Shown: piece after piece, positions 51,516 to 63,132 of the stretch
How positions within the stretch are numbered: the first letter of the stretch is position 1
How the letters are laid out: every line of letters starts with the position of its first letter
Assembly: GCF_013359755.1 (NCBI RefSeq)
Contig: NZ_JABMCJ010000085.1
Location: 124,001 to 188,000 of the forward strand
Source of the DNA: Tardiphaga robiniae
GTDB taxonomy: Bacteria; Pseudomonadota; Alphaproteobacteria; Rhizobiales; Xanthobacteraceae
Reading direction: 5' to 3'
Length of the DNA stretch: 64,000 nucleotides
Notes under the pieces: generated by a model
Database searches by the model: none
What the model was told of the DNA's origin: nothing
What the model saw: the letters and a program-made list of their open reading frames with translations, nothing else
Program-made: the position numbers and the translations under genes

Positions 51516-52091
51516 TTGAAACGCATCTTGATCGTCGGCTGTCCAGGCGCGGGAAAGAGTACGGCAGCTCGTGCGCTGTCTGAAATCACTGGCCTGCCAG
51601 TCATTCATCTCGACCGTCATTATTGGCTGCCTGGTTGGCGCATGCCGGATAGCGACGTCTGGCGCACGACAGTCGAGGCGTTGGCGGCTGAACCGTACTG
51701 GGTCATGGATGGAAATTACAGTGGCACGCTTGTGTCGCGGCTGGCGCGGGCCGATACGCTGATCCATCTGGATTATTCAACCGGTCTTTGCCTGTGGCGC
51801 GTTTTACGTCGAGCGACTTTGGGCTGGGGACGGGTGCGTGCGGATACGGGGCCGGGATGCCCAGAGCGTTTCAATGCAGAGTTTCTGCGTTTTGTCGTCA
51901 ACTACAGACGCGACCAGCGTGCGCGTGACATGGAGCGCATGGCGGACTTTGCCGGCGAGGTGCACCGGTTCTGGAATTTCGAGGTGGATCGGAATCTGGA
52001 TGGCGTGATGGAGTCGATAATCGGAGCTCTGGGCTACCCCCACCCGGCTGGCCTTACGGCCGTCCACCCTCCCCACAAGGGGGAGGGATAA
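51516..52091 (+). CDS. P-loop adenylate-kinase-like / topology-modulation (FlaR-type) protein
   Basis: A 191-residue P-loop protein. Walker A is VGCPGAGKSTAARALSEITG, followed by the family segments PVIHLDRHYWLPGWRMPDSD, YWVMDGNYSGTLVSRLARAD and LIHLDYSTGLCLWRVLRR. It belongs to the small kinase-like proteins called DNA topology modulation protein FlaR, whose substrate is not known. A TTG start at 51516 is chosen because GGAG is eight bases upstream and the family N-terminus (MKRILIVG) starts there. The last ~19 codons coincide with a dispersed CCCTCCCC palindrome, so the C-terminal tail is repeat-derived. Confidence 0.78.
   Translation: MKRILIVGCPGAGKSTAARALSEITGLPVIHLDRHYWLPGWRMPDSDVWRTTVEALAAEPYWVMDGNYSGTLVSRLARADTLIHLDYSTGLCLWRVLRRATLGWGRVRADTGPGCPERFNAEFLRFVVNYRRDQRARDMERMADFAGEVHRFWNFEVDRNLDGVMESIIGALGYPHPAGLTAVHPPHKGEG
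52067..52087. repeat. CCCTCCCC palindrome inside the end of a gene
   Basis: CCCTCCCC-ACAA-GGGGGAGGG, within the last codons of the P-loop gene and reading HPPHKGEG in frame. The preceding CACCCGGCTGGCC...ACGGCCGT part is of the same dispersed type. Confidence 0.6.
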
Positions 52092-52096
52092 GAAAG

Positions 52097-52124
52097 GAGC
52101 CTCGACACTTTCGCGTCGAGGCTC
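52097..52124. terminator. hairpin terminator between the P-loop gene and gltD
   Basis: GAGCCTCGAC-ACTTTCGC-GTCGAGGCTC, a perfect ten-pair stem six bases after the P-loop gene stop, in the gap between convergent genes. The minus-strand side is followed by CTTTCTT, so it may act chiefly for gltBD. Confidence 0.7.
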
Positions 52125-52155
52125 TTGAAGCTCAGAGTTAGATCACTCGCGGCCC

Positions 52156-53613
52156 TCACCTCGGCAGCGTCGTCGTTCCCATCAGCGCCTGATCGATGGC
52201 GCGGGCGCACAACCGGCCCTCACGGATCGCCCAGACCACCAGCGACTGGCCGCGGCGCATGTCGCCGGCGGAGAACACCTTGGGCAGGGAGGTCGCGAAA
52301 TCCGTCGTCGGGGCGCGGACGTTGCCGCGCTGGTCGAGATCGACGCCGAGGGTCTTCAGCATGCCTTCGTGGACGGGATGGACGAAGCCCATCGCCAGCA
52401 GAACGAGGTCGGCCTGCAACGAAAATTCCGAGCCGGGGATCGGCTTGAACTTGTCGTCGACCTGCACGCAGTTCAGCTTGGTGACCTTGCCGTCTACGCC
52501 TTCGAAGCTTTGCGTCAGCACGGCGAATTCGCGCTTGGCGCCTTCGGCTTGGCTCGACGAGGTCCGCATCTTCAGCGGCCAGTTCGGCCAGGTCAGGCCC
52601 TTGTTCTCCTGCTCGGGCGGCGCCGGCATGATTTCGAGCTGGGTCACCGACAGCGCGCCCTGACGCAGCGAGGTGCCGATGCAGTCGGAGCCGGTGTCGC
52701 CGCCGCCGATGACGACGACATGCTTGCCGCCGGCCAGGATCTCCTTGACGTCGCCGAGCGGCTCGTTGCCGACGCGGCGGTTCTGCTGCGGCAGGAAGTC
52801 CATCGCGAAATGGATGCCGTCGAATTCGCGGCCGGGGATCGGCAGGTCGCGGCCGTGCTCGGCGCCGCCGGTCAGCGCGATGGCTTCATATTCCTTGAGC
52901 AATTCGGCGGGGTCGATGGCGCCGGGTGATGTGCCGCCGACAGCCTTGCCGTAATGGAAGGTGACGCCTTCGCCTTCCATCTGCGCGACGCGGCGATCGA
53001 TGATGTGCTTTTCCATCTTGAAGTCGGGAATGCCATAGCGCATCAACCCGCCGGCCTTGGCGAGTTTCTCATAGACATGGACGTCGTGGCCGGCGCGCGC
53101 GAGCTGCTGTGCGCAGGCCATGCCGGCGGGACCGGCGCCGATCACGGCGACCTTGCGGCCGGTCTTCACAGCGGAGACCTGCGGCTTCAGCCAGCCATTG
53201 TCCCATGCCTTGTCGACGATGGCGCATTCGATGGTCTTGATGGTGACCGGGTTGTCATCGATGTTCAGCGTGCACGAGGCTTCGCACGGTGCCGGACAGA
53301 TGCGGCCGGTGAATTCCGGGAAGTTGTTGGTCGAGTGCAGGTTGCGCGAGGCTTCTTCCCAGTTGCCGCTATAGACGAGGTCGTTCCAGTCCGGGATCTG
53401 GTTGTTGACCGGGCAGCCGGGCGTGCCGGGCTGAACCGAGCCGGTGCCGTGGCAATAGGGAATGCCGCAATTCATGCAGCGCGCGGCCTGATCGCGGGTG
53501 TCTTTCTCACTGAGCGGAATGACGAACTCGTTATAGCCCTTCAGGCGCTCGGCAACCGGCGCATACTTGCGGTCGTGACGATCGATTTCCAGAAAACCCG
53601 TGATCTTGCCCAT
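52156..53613 (-). CDS. gltD: glutamate synthase small (beta) subunit
   Basis: A 485-residue GltD. It carries the N-terminal cysteine-rich 4Fe-4S region ([48 protein letters not shown]), the FAD motif [20 protein letters not shown] and the NADPH motif [20 protein letters not shown]. It passes electrons from NADPH to the large subunit for glutamate formation in the GS-GOGAT cycle. ATG at 53613 gives the family start ([15 protein letters not shown]); an upstream extension would enter repeat copy 4. It follows gltB with 147 bases between. Confidence 0.95.
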   Translation of the reverse strand: MGKITGFLEIDRHDRKYAPVAERLKGYNEFVIPLSEKDTRDQAARCMNCGIPYCHGTGSVQPGTPGCPVNNQIPDWNDLVYSGNWEEASRNLHSTNNFPEFTGRICPAPCEASCTLNIDDNPVTIKTIECAIVDKAWDNGWLKPQVSAVKTGRKVAVIGAGPAGMACAQQLARAGHDVHVYEKLAKAGGLMRYGIPDFKMEKHIIDRRVAQMEGEGVTFHYGKAVGGTSPGAIDPAELLKEYEAIALTGGAEHGRDLPIPGREFDGIHFAMDFLPQQNRRVGNEPLGDVKEILAGGKHVVVIGGGDTGSDCIGTSLRQGALSVTQLEIMPAPPEQENKGLTWPNWPLKMRTSSSQAEGAKREFAVLTQSFEGVDGKVTKLNCVQVDDKFKPIPGSEFSLQADLVLLAMGFVHPVHEGMLKTLGVDLDQRGNVRAPTTDFATSLPKVFSAGDMRRGQSLVVWAIREGRLCARAIDQALMGTTTLPR

Positions 53614-53651
53614 TACAACTGACGCCTCTGAACTCTTAAGTTCCAAATTCC

Positions 53652-53751
53652 GTCCTCATCCTGAGGAGCGGCCACTTGGCCGCGTCTCGAAGGATGCGTG
53701 ATTTGTCCCTCATGGTTCGAGACGGCGCTGCGCGCCTCCTCACCATGAGGG
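53652..53751. repeat. paired-palindrome intergenic repeat, copy 4 (reversed)
   Basis: Reverse orientation of the 21-22 kb element: CCTCATCCTGAGGAGC... TCTCGAAGGATG, then CCTCATGGTTCGAGACGGC... CCTCACCATGAGG. It fills most of the gltB-gltD intercistronic gap, where it could form RNA hairpins that affect processing or stoichiometry. Confidence 0.85.
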
Positions 53752-53760
53752 CCTTTTTCC

Positions 53761-58518
<4,758 letters not shown>

Positions 58519-58698
58519 CTTCGTCCTCTCAACCCCCGTCGGGGTTCTGCCACCCTTGTCGGCGCACCTTTGACGCTCGCGGAACCCGTTCGGGCTACCG
58601 CTCGCGCGTCTTGCGAGCCTCGTTTTCAGAATTCAGACTGGTGGTGCCCATCGTCCCCGGCGGCCACCCCATATCTCGCCTTAAAGGCATTTCGTCTC

Positions 58699-58730
58699 AG
58701 CAGGCGTGTTTTTTAGTCGCGACGCCTGCT
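58699..58730. promoter_or_regulatory. nine-base inverted repeat upstream of gltB
   Basis: AGCAGGCGT - 14 bases containing GTTTTTTAG - ACGCCTGCT, perfect arms. It lies just downstream of the sigma-54-like promoter, around the expected transcription start, so it is more likely an operator than an RNA attenuator. The binding protein is not identified. Confidence 0.45.
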
Positions 58731-58735
58731 TATGT

Positions 58736-58751
58736 TGCAAACCCTGTGCCG
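58736..58751 (-). promoter_or_regulatory. sigma-54-type promoter of gltB
   Basis: Reading on the minus strand, CGGCACAGGGTTTGCA preserves the invariant GG-N10-GC spacing of RpoN promoters and nine of ten positions of TGGCAC-N5-TTGCA (first base C instead of T). It lies about 220 bases upstream of gltB. A nitrogen-controlled promoter fits the gene; no clear NtrC site was found nearby. Confidence 0.55.
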
Positions 58752-59065
58752 GATTTGCCACCAAAAATTGCGACAGTGATGCTGTCCTAACCAGGACTTT
58801 GCCAAATTTTTATCTAGCACACAAGCGCGCTTGAGTCCGTCGTCGCATAGCAACAACGCATGCCAAATTGTCCAAGCTGGCGTGGACACATTCAGCCCGG
58901 AGGTGCCGCGTTCCGGCCAAAGGCTGGCCCAAGGGCTGCCGGATTCAGCGGTGAGGTTGCGCAGTGCTCGTTAACGCCTGTGGCAGCGGTGCTGGCAGGC
59001 GAGCGAAGCGTGAGGTTCAGGAAGTTGAACACTCTCCGGGCGCGGGGGCGTCGAAGGAGCATGCA

Positions 59066-59911
59066 ATGAAGGTACTTGTGGGATGTCTGGCCTCGGCCGG
59101 TCTGTTGCTGGCGAGTGGTGCTGCACAGGCGCAGGCGCTGCCGCCGATGCGCGGCGACGTTGCCGTTGTGGCGCAGGTCTCCGATGTCGGCGGTCCCTAT
59201 GCGGCTATGCCGCCCGTGGAATATGCGGAGCCGCGCCCCTATGGCGTGTTGCGCCGTGGCTATGATCTGGCGGTGCTGCCGCTGCGTGAGGTCTATTCGA
59301 TCCTGCGCGAGGCCGGCTTCTCCGCCCTCGGCATGCCGCAGCAACGCGGCCTCATCTACACGGTCGCGGCGATCGATCTCGACGGCGAGGACGGCCGGTT
59401 GGTGATCGATGCGCGCAGCGGACGCATTCTGCGCTTCATTCCGGCCTATCGCATGGGCGACCGGATGAGCGAGGAGATCGACACGCGCTATGGCCCGCAA
59501 GGCGCAGTGCCGACCCTGCCGCAATATCGCCGCCCGCCGTTTACAGCCGGGACGGCAACGCCCGCGCCGAAGGTTGCCAGCCGCACGACGAGCGTGCCGC
59601 TGCCGAAGCGGCCGCCGGCGCGCGCGGTTGCGGCACCGGCCAAGCCTGTTACGCCAGCCGAGACCAAGCCGGTCGCAGTCAAACCACCTGAAACGCCGCC
59701 GGCCGCTGCGCCCGTGCAGCAATCGGCCGTGACGGAGCAGAAGCCCGCCGAGACGAAGGCGCCGGAAACGACCGGGGCTGCTCCGGCAACACCGGCAGTG
59801 CCCGAGAAGAAGGACGCTGTTGCTCCGACAGTCGCTGCGCCGGCGACAGAAGCAAAGCCTGCGACACCGCCGGCTGCGGAAACGCCGCCTCCTGCCCAGG
59901 GGCTGGAATAG
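59066..59911 (+). CDS. exported protein with Pro/Ala-rich C-terminal half
   Basis: A 281-residue protein. A signal peptide (VLVGCLASAGLLLASGAAQA) is followed by a folded part (about residues 45-150, with YGVLRRGYDLAVLPLREVYS, ILREAGFSALGMPQQRGLIY, TVAAIDLDGEDGRLVIDARS; the last recalls a PepSY-like strand-turn). The C-terminal 130 residues are Pro/Ala/Lys/Glu low complexity, a likely periplasmic spacer. No known function; similar proteins occur in Bradyrhizobiaceae. ATG at 59066 with AAGGAG upstream. Divergent from gltB. Confidence 0.7.
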   Translation: MKVLVGCLASAGLLLASGAAQAQALPPMRGDVAVVAQVSDVGGPYAAMPPVEYAEPRPYGVLRRGYDLAVLPLREVYSILREAGFSALGMPQQRGLIYTVAAIDLDGEDGRLVIDARSGRILRFIPAYRMGDRMSEEIDTRYGPQGAVPTLPQYRRPPFTAGTATPAPKVASRTTSVPLPKRPPARAVAAPAKPVTPAETKPVAVKPPETPPAAAPVQQSAVTEQKPAETKAPETTGAAPATPAVPEKKDAVAPTVAAPATEAKPATPPAAETPPPAQGLE

Positions 59912-59931
59912 TCCGGGCCGGATCAAGAAAA

Positions 59932-59957
59932 AACGCCCCGGATTGCTCCGGGGCGTT
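59932..59957 (-). terminator. rho-independent terminator of hsp20
   Basis: AACGCCCCGGA-TTGC-TCCGGGGCGTT; on the minus strand the stem is followed by TTTTTT. It lies 53 bases beyond the Hsp20 stop and 20 bases after the convergent exported-protein gene. Confidence 0.85.
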
Positions 59958-60010
59958 CGTTCAACAACTACACTTACTTCAGGTCACATACTTCAAGTAC
60001 AAAGTCGCGG

Positions 60011-60487
60011 TTACGCGGCGACTTTCTCGGCCGAGCCGTCAACCACCTGCGGTGCGCTGACCGCGCTGGTGGAAATCGGAATGCTGCGGGGTTTCTTGGC
60101 TTCCGGGATCTCACGGACGAGGTCCACATGAAGCAGGCCGTTCTCGAGCGAGGCGTTCTTCACCTGTACGAAATCGGCAAGCTGGAAGGCGCGTTCAAAG
60201 GCACGGGCGGCGATGCCGCGATAGAGCACTTCGGCCTTGCTGCCATTCTCGTTGGCAGCCTTCTCGCCCTTGATCGTCAGCGTGTTTTCCTTCGCGACGA
60301 TGGAAAGCTCGTTCTGCGCAAAGCCGGAAACGGCAACGCTGATACGGTATTCGTTCTCGCCGGTGCGCTCGATATTGTAGGGCGGATAGCCCGGCGCTGC
60401 GTCACCTGTGCTCTGATCGAGCAGATTGAACAGGCGGTCGAAACCGACGGTGGAACGATAAAACGGGGTGAGATCATAGCTACGCAT
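60011..60487 (-). CDS. small heat-shock protein (Hsp20/IbpA family)
   Basis: A 158-residue alpha-crystallin-type chaperone: N-terminal arm (YDLTPFYRSTVGFDRLFNLL), central beta-sandwich (YNIERTGENEYRISVAVSGF, ELSIVAKENTLTIKGEK, YRGIAARAFERAFQLADFVQ, VKNASLENGLLHVDLVREIP) and a C-terminal anchoring motif in KPRSIPISTS (I-P-I, the I-x-I pattern). It holds unfolding proteins at high temperature. The gene has an RpoH-like promoter and a predicted ROSE RNA thermometer masking its ribosome site; ATG at 60487 with GGAGG upstream fixes the start. Confidence 0.93.
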   Translation of the reverse strand: MRSYDLTPFYRSTVGFDRLFNLLDQSTGDAAPGYPPYNIERTGENEYRISVAVSGFAQNELSIVAKENTLTIKGEKAANENGSKAEVLYRGIAARAFERAFQLADFVQVKNASLENGLLHVDLVREIPEAKKPRSIPISTSAVSAPQVVDGSAEKVAA

Positions 60488-60577
60488 TGGATAGTCCTCC
60501 ATTGAGCGACTGTTGCAATAACCCGCCCGCCATAAGGGCCGGGCTTTCGTGTCATGCAGCCTAGAGAGGCCTGCATG
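60488..60577 (-). ncRNA. ROSE-type RNA thermometer in the hsp20 leader
   Basis: The minus-strand leader folds into successive hairpins: CATGCAG...CTGCATG (60553-60577), GCCCG...CGGGC, and a final stem AGTC(G)CTC-AATG-GAGGACT (60493-60511) that sequesters the GGAGG ribosome site with a bulged G. The motif TCGCT opposite GGAGGA is the conserved UYGCU/Shine-Dalgarno pairing of ROSE elements known from Bradyrhizobium small heat-shock genes. Melting at high temperature would release the ribosome site. Confidence 0.82.
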
Positions 60578-60583
60578 AAGCTG

Positions 60584-60612
60584 ATATGGGAGGGGTCTGG
60601 CGGCTCGCAAGG
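60584..60612 (-). promoter_or_regulatory. sigma-32 (RpoH) promoter of hsp20
   Basis: On the minus strand, CCTTG - 17 bases - CCCATAT, matching the alphaproteobacterial RpoH pattern CTTG-N16/17-CYTAT. The predicted start falls at the beginning of the ROSE leader. Confidence 0.75.
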
Positions 60613-60686
60613 GGGGCCGAAAGATTCGCGCCGACCTGTCTCCCGCCCTTGAAATCCCGCGTTTTTCGCCTAACCGGTCCCCCGCC

Positions 60687-61634
60687 ATGACGCTCGTCTC
60701 CATTCCCGCCAACCCCGTTCCCGAGGGGGCCGTGTCCGGCACCATCAAGACGCCGGACGGCGCTGAGCTACGTTTCGCGCGCTGGGCGCCGACGACCGGG
60801 CGCAAGGGCACGGTCTGCGTGTTCAGCGGGCGCGGCGAATATATCGAGAAGTATTTCGAGACCGTGCGCGACCTGCGCGACCGCGGCTTTGCAGTGGCCA
60901 TGATCGACTGGCGCGGGCAGGGCCATTCGTCGCGGCAGTTGCGCGATGGCCGCAAGGGCTATGTGCGCAGCTTCTCGGATTTCGAGATCGACGTCGAAAG
61001 TTTCGTGCAGCAGGTGGTGATGCCGGATTGCCCTCCGCCCTATTTCGCGCTGGCGCATTCGATGGGCGGCGCGGTGATGCTGCGTGTGGCGCATTCCGGC
61101 AAGCGCTGGTTCGATCGCATGGTGCTGTCGGCGCCGATGATCGATCTGCCGGGCCGTTCGACCTCGCTGCCGGCGCGGCTGCTGTTGCGTGTCATGCGCT
61201 GGACCGGGCAGGGCGGCAACTACATTCCCGGCGGCAATGGTGAGCTGGTCGGGACCTCGTCATTCCCCAACAACAAGCTGACCAGCGATCCTGTGCGCTA
61301 TGCGCGCAACGCGGCAATCCTCGAAGAGGACGCGACGCTCGGCATCGGCTCGCCGACGGTGGCCTGGGCCGATACGGCGATCCGTGGGATGCATGGCTTT
61401 CGCGAGGCCAGCTATCCCGTGAAGATCCGTCAGCCGATCCTGATGCTGGCGGCCAGCAACGACCAGGTCGTGTCGACGCCGGCCATCGAGGAATTCGCCT
61501 ATCACCTGCGTGCCGGGTCGCATCTGGTGATCGCCGGCTCCCGTCACGAGATCCTGCAGGAGCAAGATCGCTATCGCCAGCAATTCTGGGCGGCGTTCGA
61601 TGCATTCGTGCCGGGGACGCCGCTGTTCAAATAA
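60687..61634 (+). CDS. alpha/beta hydrolase (PldB/monoacylglycerol-lipase-like)
   Basis: A 315-residue hydrolase of the serine-aminopeptidase S33/lysophospholipase group. The oxyanion turn FSGRGEYIEKY, the nucleophile elbow FALAHSMGGAVML (G/A-H-S-M-G), the acid in ILMLAASNDQVVSTPAI and the His in VIAGSRHEILQEQD complete the catalytic triad. No signal peptide, so it should be cytosolic or membrane-peripheral. Lysophospholipase or monoacylglycerol lipase action is likely from family. It is divergent from hsp20 and followed after 12 bases by the LysE gene. Confidence 0.87.
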   Translation: MTLVSIPANPVPEGAVSGTIKTPDGAELRFARWAPTTGRKGTVCVFSGRGEYIEKYFETVRDLRDRGFAVAMIDWRGQGHSSRQLRDGRKGYVRSFSDFEIDVESFVQQVVMPDCPPPYFALAHSMGGAVMLRVAHSGKRWFDRMVLSAPMIDLPGRSTSLPARLLLRVMRWTGQGGNYIPGGNGELVGTSSFPNNKLTSDPVRYARNAAILEEDATLGIGSPTVAWADTAIRGMHGFREASYPVKIRQPILMLAASNDQVVSTPAIEEFAYHLRAGSHLVIAGSRHEILQEQDRYRQQFWAAFDAFVPGTPLFK

Positions 61635-61646
61635 CGGACACATCCT

Positions 61647-62285
61647 ATGCTTGGTATTCACGGCCTCTGGCTTTTCATCCTGTCCGGCATCCTGCTCAAC
61701 ATCACGCCGGGGCCGGACACGGCCTATATCGTCGGGCGCAGCGTGCAGATGGGCTGGCGTGGCGGTGTCGCGGCGGCGCTGGGGATCAGTGCGGGATGCC
61801 TCGTCCATGTGTTCGCCGCGGCGGTCGGATTGTCGGCGCTGCTGGCGGCCTCGTCCTATGCCTTCACAGCGGTGAAATGGATCGGTGCGGCCTATCTGCT
61901 TTACACCGGCGTGCAGATGCTGCGTGCGCGGGCATCGACAGTTGCAACGAACGACGCTGCGGAAAAGCCGCTGCTGTCGCTTCGGCAGGTGTTCTGGCAG
62001 GGCGCCTTCACCAACGCGCTGAACCCGAAGGTGGCGCTGTTCTTTCTCGCCTTCCTGCCGCAATTCGTCGACGTGGATGCGCCCAGCAAGGCGTTGGCTT
62101 TCATCGTACTTGGGCTGATCTTCATCAGCACGGGCACGATCTGGGGGCTCGGCACGGCCATTGTCGCGGCCAAAGCCGCCAGCCGCGTCCGGCGATCCAG
62201 TCAGGCAATGATGTGGATCAACCGCGCCCTCGGCGGCGTCTTCATCTATCTCGGCATCCGCGTGGCGATGCTGGAGACGCGTTAG
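61647..62285 (+). CDS. LysE/RhtB-family amino-acid exporter
   Basis: A 212-residue membrane protein with six hydrophobic helices. The family opening FILSGILLNITPGPDTAYIV and the GISAGCLVHVFAAAVGLSAL and WIGAAYLLYTGVQMLRAR segments are clear, as is the helix-4 region FTNALNPKVALFFLAFLPQF. LysE-type exporters remove amino acids such as homoserine, threonine or lysine. Substrate unknown. Convergent with the TauE gene, stop to stop. Confidence 0.9.
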   Translation: MLGIHGLWLFILSGILLNITPGPDTAYIVGRSVQMGWRGGVAAALGISAGCLVHVFAAAVGLSALLAASSYAFTAVKWIGAAYLLYTGVQMLRARASTVATNDAAEKPLLSLRQVFWQGAFTNALNPKVALFFLAFLPQFVDVDAPSKALAFIVLGLIFISTGTIWGLGTAIVAAKAASRVRRSSQAMMWINRALGGVFIYLGIRVAMLETR

Positions 62286-63038
62286 TTACTTCAGAATTTC
62301 CCACGTCTCGACGCCGGCCAGATAGACGCCGAGCAGCATCATCGCGATCAGGAACCAGCGGCGGAATTGGTCGGGATGCATCCGCATACGCACCATCTGG
62401 CCGATGAACATGCCGGCAAAGGCCATCACCATGGCAACGAGGCCCGACAGCGCTATGGAGGCATTCAGCAGACCGGCGCTGGAGAGGTTGAAGGCCTGTG
62501 CGAGAGTACAGACGGTGAAATAGACACCGAGCGCCTGGATCAGCTCGTCCTTTTCCATGCCAATCGACTGCATGAAGGGCATCGACGGGATCACCTGCAC
62601 GCCGGTGGCGGCAGCGACGACACCGGTGACAAGGCCGACGACGCCGCCGACCCACCCTTCGTTCTGTTTTGCGACGCTTAGCTGGAATTTCACGAGGCTG
62701 ATGGCACCATAGATCACCAGCAGGATGCCGAGCACGACGGTGCCGTAGCGCGCATAGGGGCCGGTCATCAGCCCGCCGCTGCTCCAGATACCGAAAGCGG
62801 TGCCGAGCATCAGCGGCCACAGCCGGCGGATGATGTCGCGCAAATAGCCGCCGACGAAAGTCTGCCAGATATTGGTGACGATCGCGGGGGCGATGACGAT
62901 GGCCAGCGCCTGCACCGGCGGCATGGCGACGGCGAGCAGGCCCATCGAAACGGTCGGGAGGCCGAGGCCGATGACCCCTTTGACGAAGCCGGCGAGCGCG
63001 AAGACTGCAGCGATCAGAATGAGTGAGGAATCGAACAT
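62286..63038 (-). CDS. TauE/SafE-family membrane transporter
   Basis: A 250-residue membrane protein with about eight helices and the TauE/SafE pattern (LAGFVKGVIGLGLPTVSMGL near the N-terminus and its inverted-half counterpart GVVGLVTGVVAAATGVQVIP). The family exports sulphur-containing or carboxylated small anions (sulphite, sulphoacetate, thiosulphate). ATG at 63038 chosen because the helix pattern starts there. It is divergent from the LysR gene, which is probably its regulator. Confidence 0.88.
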   Translation of the reverse strand: MFDSSLILIAAVFALAGFVKGVIGLGLPTVSMGLLAVAMPPVQALAIVIAPAIVTNIWQTFVGGYLRDIIRRLWPLMLGTAFGIWSSGGLMTGPYARYGTVVLGILLVIYGAISLVKFQLSVAKQNEGWVGGVVGLVTGVVAAATGVQVIPSMPFMQSIGMEKDELIQALGVYFTVCTLAQAFNLSSAGLLNASIALSGLVAMVMAFAGMFIGQMVRMRMHPDQFRRWFLIAMMLLGVYLAGVETWEILK

Positions 63039-63132
63039 GATGCAGGCACATTGACCGATCGGCTGCACAGGCACAATCTGGAGGTTACGGAGAAAGCCTT
63101 CGTCTTTAACGAAGGCTGGCGCGGAGAACACC

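Larger units (their letters stand above)
58519..59065. other. gltB upstream region between divergent genes
   Basis: About 550 bases between gltB and the exported hypothetical protein. It holds the sigma-54-like promoter (58736-58751), a nine-base inverted repeat (58699-58730), GTCCT-AACC-AGGAC (58784-58797) and a GAACCCCGA-CGGGGGTT hairpin near the gltB start. No convincing gene is seen. The right end carries the ribosome site of the next gene (GGAG before 59066). Confidence 0.5.
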
